From NCBI GenBank assembly GCA_015068335.1, contig SVKT01000064.1, positions 1-9,020 of the forward strand: a stretch of 9,020 nucleotides of DNA. Reading direction: 5' to 3'. The translations under genes were made by a program, and so were the position numbers. Each line of letters starts with the position of its first letter. Position 1 is the first letter of the stretch. Of this stretch, positions 5,986-9,020 are shown one piece after another. The stretch comes from Oscillospiraceae bacterium (GTDB lineage: Bacteria; Bacillota; Clostridia; Oscillospirales; Oscillospiraceae). The notes beneath the pieces are model-generated. The model saw nothing but the letters and a program-made list of their open reading frames with translations, did no database searches and was not told where the DNA came from.

Positions 5986-6054
5986 CCCCCGCTGTTGGGA
6001 TTCTATCGAGTTTCATAATTCTAAATTCACAGAACATAGAAAGAGGATGTAGAA

Positions 6055-7014
6055 ATGATTGCTCACGGAAAAGACATTAAGGTATTTTGCGGCAACGCCA
6101 ATCCCAAACTGGCAGCGGACATCTGCAAGATTATGGGAACCAAACTGGGCGAGTCCGAAGTGAAATCCTTTGCCGACGGCGAAGTTTCCGTCTCCCTGTA
6201 CGAGACCGTCCGCGGCAGCGACGTGTTTGTGGTGCAGTCCACCTGCAAGCCCGTCAACGACAACCTGATGGAACTGCTCATTATGATCGACGCCCTGCGC
6301 CGCGCTTCCGCCGGCCGCATCACCGCCGTCATCCCCTATTTCGGCTATGCCCGTCAGGACCGCAAGGCCAAGGCCCGCGATCCCATCTCCGCCAAACTGG
6401 TGGCCAATATGATCACCGCCGCCGGTGCTGACCGCGTGCTGACGATGGATCTCCACGCACCCCAGATCCAGGGCTTCTTCGACATCCCCGTGGACAATAT
6501 GTTCGGCAACCCCATCTTCGTGGACTATTACGCCAAGAAGTTCGGCGAAAAGTGCGAGGATATGGTGGTCGTCTCTCCCGACGTGGGCTCCGTGGCCCGC
6601 GCCCGCGCCTTTGCCCAGAAACTGCATATGCAGTTGGCCATCGTGGACAAGCGCCGTCAGAAGGCCAACCAGTGCGAGGTTATGAACGTCATCGGCGACG
6701 TACAGGGCAAGGACTGCATCCTCTTTGACGATATGGTGGATACCGCCGGCTCCCTGTGCAACGCTGCCAAGGCTCTGGTGGAAGTGGGCGGCGCCAACCA
6801 CGTGTATGCCTGCGCATCCCACGGCGTGCTCTCCGGCCCCGCCATCGAGCGCATCAATTCCAGCGCCATTCAGGAACTGGCGCTGCTGGATACCATCCCC
6901 GCCATCGACCCCGCCCTCAGCGACCGCATCAAGTATCTGACGGTGGCGCCGATGTTCTGCGAGGCCATCGAGCGCATCTATCAGGAGGTCTCCATCTCCA
7001 AACTGTTCCGCTGA
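6055..7014 (+). CDS. prs: Ribose-phosphate pyrophosphokinase (PRPP synthetase)
   Basis: Makes 5-phosphoribosyl 1-diphosphate from ribose 5-phosphate and ATP, the precursor for purines, pyrimidines, NAD, histidine and tryptophan. At 319 residues it is typical of the class I enzyme. Visible features are the N-terminal FADGEVSVSL segment, the ATP-binding YARQDRK loop, the metal/ATP motif DLHAPQIQGFFDIPVDN (from Asp132), the flexible-loop KRR, and the PRPP loop LFDDMVDTAGS (about 223-233). The start is preceded by AGAGGATG. The 69-base gap after the GlmU-like gene has no convincing terminator, so the two are probably cotranscribed. A CATAAT near 6014 has no good -35. Position before pth and mfd agrees with the Firmicute order. 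Regulation by ADP and phosphate is known for class I but cannot be read here. Confidence 0.98.
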   Translation: MIAHGKDIKVFCGNANPKLAADICKIMGTKLGESEVKSFADGEVSVSLYETVRGSDVFVVQSTCKPVNDNLMELLIMIDALRRASAGRITAVIPYFGYARQDRKAKARDPISAKLVANMITAAGADRVLTMDLHAPQIQGFFDIPVDNMFGNPIFVDYYAKKFGEKCEDMVVVSPDVGSVARARAFAQKLHMQLAIVDKRRQKANQCEVMNVIGDVQGKDCILFDDMVDTAGSLCNAAKALVEVGGANHVYACASHGVLSGPAIERINSSAIQELALLDTIPAIDPALSDRIKYLTVAPMFCEAIERIYQEVSISKLFR

Positions 7015-7078
7015 TCGCGCGGAACGGAGCGCCGGCCGCTTCCCTGCGGGCCGAACCAAGTTTTTGAATACGCAAAGC

Positions 7079-7102
7079 GGCGGGGGAGGAAACTTCCCCG
7101 CC
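7079..7102 (+). terminator. Hairpin between prs and pth, possible attenuator
   Basis: A 10-bp stem (7079-7088 with 7093-7102, one G-U pair) closes a GAAA loop of the stable GNRA type. A moderately T-rich stretch (about 7104-7116) follows. This is weaker than a canonical terminator and ends close to the pth ribosome site at 7119-7124. Partial termination after prs is plausible, with read-through to pth. Confidence 0.5.
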
Positions 7103-7133
7103 CTTGTGCCTTGTTTTGTAAGGAGAATCCCCT

Positions 7134-7724
7134 ATGCTGTTTGGTAACCGATCCTCTGCCGTGGACTGGCTGATCGTCGGTCTTGGAAATCCGGGCGCGA
7201 AATACGAGAACAGCCGCCACAATATGGGCTTTCTCACCGTGGAACTGCTGGCGGACAAAGCCGGCGTGAAACTGAACAAGGTGAAGTTCAAAGCGGCGTA
7301 CAACATCCTGAACTTTGCCGGCTGCAAGTGCCTTGTGATGAAGCCCCAGACCTATATGAACCTCTCCGGCGAAGCGGTGCGGGAAGCGGCGCAGTTCTAC
7401 AAGATCCCCGCCGACCGCGTGCTGGTGATCTACGACGACGTGTCCCTGCCCGTGGGCAAACTGCGGGTGCGGCCCACCGGCAGCGCCGGCGGCCACAACG
7501 GCATCAAGAACATCATCGCCCATCTGGGCACCCAGGAGTTCCCCCGCGTCAAGATCGGCGTGGGCGCGCCGGAGGGTGCGGATAAGGATATGGCGGACTT
7601 CGTGCTCTCCACCCCCTCTCAGGCAGACCGCAAACTGCTTCTGGAATCCTTTGAAAAGGCCATCGAGGCGGCGGAGTGCATCATCGAAAAAGGCTGCCAG
7701 GCGGCGATGAACCGCTTCAACTGA
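7134..7724 (+). CDS. pth: Peptidyl-tRNA hydrolase
   Basis: Cleaves the ester bond of peptidyl-tRNAs released from stalled ribosomes, recycling tRNA in the cytosol; the B. subtilis orthologue is spoVC. The 196 residues match the bacterial Pth family. The signature VGLGNPGAKYENSRHNMGF carries catalytic His29, with Asn76 in KPQTYMNLSG, Asp101 in VIYDDVSLPVGKLRVR, and Asn122 in GSAGGHNGIKN. The N-terminus has about ten extra residues before the first strand (WLIVGLGNPG), as in many Clostridia. AAGGAG at 7119-7124 supports the start at 7134. It lies 119 bases after prs with a hairpin between. The ctc gene (ribosomal protein bL25 family), found here in B. subtilis, is absent. Confidence 0.97.
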   Translation: MLFGNRSSAVDWLIVGLGNPGAKYENSRHNMGFLTVELLADKAGVKLNKVKFKAAYNILNFAGCKCLVMKPQTYMNLSGEAVREAAQFYKIPADRVLVIYDDVSLPVGKLRVRPTGSAGGHNGIKNIIAHLGTQEFPRVKIGVGAPEGADKDMADFVLSTPSQADRKLLLESFEKAIEAAECIIEKGCQAAMNRFN

Positions 7725-7780
7725 AAAAGGATCTGCTGCGGGGTGGGGAGTTTTCCCTGCCCCCTGCATACATATAAAAA

Positions 7781-7800
7781 CGCGGGGCAGTGCGCCCGCG
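7781..7800 (+). terminator. Small hairpin between pth and mfd, possible weak terminator
   Basis: A 6-bp G/C stem (7781-7786 with 7795-7800, CGCGGG/CCCGCG) with an eight-base loop is flanked by an A run upstream and a T-rich stretch (ATTTCCAAATTTTT) downstream. An imperfect GGGG/CCCC pairing precedes it at about 7740-7764. The tail is broken, so termination would be partial at most. mfd may be read from pth or from a promoter I could not define. Confidence 0.35.
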
Positions 7801-7831
7801 ATTTCCAAATTTTTACAGAGAAAGGCGTTCT

Positions 7832-9020
7832 ATGAAACAGTTCCTGCAAAAACTGCATAGCCTGCCGGAAGTAGCGGAACTGGTCCGCCGGGCAGAGGAA
7901 GGCGGCTGTCCTGCGGCGGTCTCCGGCCTGCAACCGGTGCAGCGCGCCTGTGTGGGCGCGGCGGTGGCGGAGGCTGCGGGGCGAAGCGCCGTGTTCATCT
8001 GCGGCGACGAGCGGGAAGCCCGGGCGCTGGCGGGAGATCTGGGGGTGCTGACCGGCGAGGCGCCGGTGCTGCTGCTCTCCCGGGAGTGGAAGTTCCGCCC
8101 CGGCGCGGTGGGCTCCCGGGACTGGGAGCGGAGCCGTCTGGCGGCTCTGTATGCCCTTGCACAGGGGACGGCGCGGACGGTGGTGGCCACCGCCGACGCC
8201 CTGATGGCCCGGACGCTGCCGCCGGAATTGCTGCGGTCGCTGTCCTTCACTCTGGCGGTGGGGCAGCAGACGGATTTGAAGCGCCTGACGGAAACGCTGC
8301 TCTCCGCCGGCTACACCCGCTGCGAGCAGGTGGAGGGCGTGGGACAGTTTGCCCTCCGCGGCGGCATTCTGGATGTGTTTTCCCCAATGATGGAGCAGCC
8401 GGTGCGCTGCGAATTTTTTGACGACGAGATCGACTCGATGGGCATCTTCGACCCGGCCACCCAGCGGCGGACGGCCAATGTGGACGCGGTCACGGTACTG
8501 CCGGCGGCAGAGGTGCTGCCCCGGTGCGCCGAGGGCGGGCTTGCCGGTCTTGGCGAAAGACTGCTGGCGCTGGCGGAACGGCTGGAACGCCGGCAAAAGA
8601 CGGAAGCGGCGGCTGCCCGCCTGCGGGAGGACGGCGAGCGGCTGCGCAGCGGCGGGTCTGTGGACGGTATGGATCGCTATCTTGCCGCCGTGTATCCGGA
8701 GATCACCACGGGCGTGGATTACCTGCCGCCGGACGCGGTGGTGTTTTTGAGTGAGAGCGGCCGCGTGGATGAGCGGGTCAAGGCCACGGTGATCGCCCAC
8801 AAGCAGGATACCGAAGTGCTGCTGGAAGGCGGCATTCTGGCAGGCGAGTATGCCCGTTTGCTCCTCTCGGCAGAGGAACTGTACGCCGCGTTGGAGGCGT
8901 TTCCCGTCATTATGGCGGACGCGCTGCCCACCTCCCGCCACCCGATGAAGCCCAGAGGGCTGCTGACCATCAACGCCAGGCAACTTTCTTCTTACGGCGG
9001 CAGTCTGGAAACGGCGGTCA
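7832..9020 (+). CDS. mfd: Transcription-repair coupling factor Mfd (3' part outside window)
   Basis: Mfd is a DNA translocase that pushes stalled RNA polymerase off template lesions and recruits UvrA. The frame stays open for 396 codons to the window edge; the full protein is normally about 1,150 residues. The visible part is the UvrB-homology module (domains D1a-D2-D1b). It contains WKFRPGAVGSRDWERSRLAAL (about 89-109), the highly conserved GQFALRGGILDVFSP (171-185) and VRCEFFDDEIDSMGIFDP shortly after. The expected loss of UvrB-type ATP-binding residues fits Mfd rather than UvrB. The RNA-polymerase-interacting and helicase domains are not in view. The start at 7832 has AAAGG eight bases upstream. 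It follows pth as in B. subtilis, but the small fin (yabK) gene between them is missing. Confidence 0.95.
   Translation, partial: MKQFLQKLHSLPEVAELVRRAEEGGCPAAVSGLQPVQRACVGAAVAEAAGRSAVFICGDEREARALAGDLGVLTGEAPVLLLSREWKFRPGAVGSRDWERSRLAALYALAQGTARTVVATADALMARTLPPELLRSLSFTLAVGQQTDLKRLTETLLSAGYTRCEQVEGVGQFALRGGILDVFSPMMEQPVRCEFFDDEIDSMGIFDPATQRRTANVDAVTVLPAAEVLPRCAEGGLAGLGERLLALAERLERRQKTEAAAARLREDGERLRSGGSVDGMDRYLAAVYPEITTGVDYLPPDAVVFLSESGRVDERVKATVIAHKQDTEVLLEGGILAGEYARLLLSAEELYAALEAFPVIMADALPTSRHPMKPRGLLTINARQLSSYGGSLETAV

Noticed and set aside
6013..7059. Minus-strand open frame opposite prs
   Set aside because: Shadow of prs; His/Gly/Asp-rich with no recognisable domain and no ribosome site.
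7619..8983. Minus-strand open frame opposite mfd
   Set aside because: Antisense to the conserved Mfd N-terminal region; low-complexity Gln/Arg/His composition.

Overview
The window looks like chromosomal core sequence from a GC-rich, anaerobic, probably spore-forming Firmicute of the class Clostridia, most likely an Oscillospiraceae-type gut bacterium. This is inferred from several things: strong GGAGG-type ribosome binding sites, Gram-positive sigma-A promoters in short AT-rich gaps, Clostridia-like protein sequences, a SpoIIQ-like sporulation gene behind a sigma-F/G-like promoter, and a prs-pth-mfd cluster ordered as in Bacillus subtilis. No transposon, prophage, CRISPR array, tRNA or rRNA was seen.

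Left half (1-5146, all minus strand). Read in the direction of transcription, the order is trmL (tRNA wobble-base methyltransferase), pgk, tpiA, gpmI, then the 5' part of a membrane-anchored M23/LytM protein resembling SpoIIQ, cut by the window edge. pgk, tpiA and gpmI supply three lower-glycolysis steps; gap and eno are not in view. trmL and pgk are probably cotranscribed from a promoter at 5183-5211. tpiA has its own near-consensus sigma-A promoter inside a 271-base gap. gpmI follows tpiA after a short, strongly folded gap and ends in a clear intrinsic terminator. The SpoIIQ-like gene is then a separate unit.

Centre (5147-5484). This is a divergent, gene-free regulatory region. It carries the trmL promoter on the minus strand, an extended -10 promoter on the plus strand, and two similar palindromes about 92 bases apart.

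Right half (5485-9020, all plus strand). A 166-residue protein is followed by prs (PRPP synthetase), pth (peptidyl-tRNA hydrolase) and the first third of mfd (transcription-repair coupling factor). In B. subtilis this neighbourhood reads glmU(gcaD)-prs-ctc-pth(spoVC)-fin-mfd. Here ctc and fin are missing. The glmU position holds a small protein whose first 100 residues follow the GlmU nucleotidyltransferase pattern but lack its catalytic signatures.

Most of the window is ordinary housekeeping DNA. The most interesting items are the degenerate GlmU-like protein in the glmU slot, the sigma-F/G-like promoter before a SpoIIQ-like protein that keeps its first zinc motif, a roughly 25-residue insertion in phosphoglycerate kinase, and mutually exclusive hairpins over the gpmI ribosome binding site.
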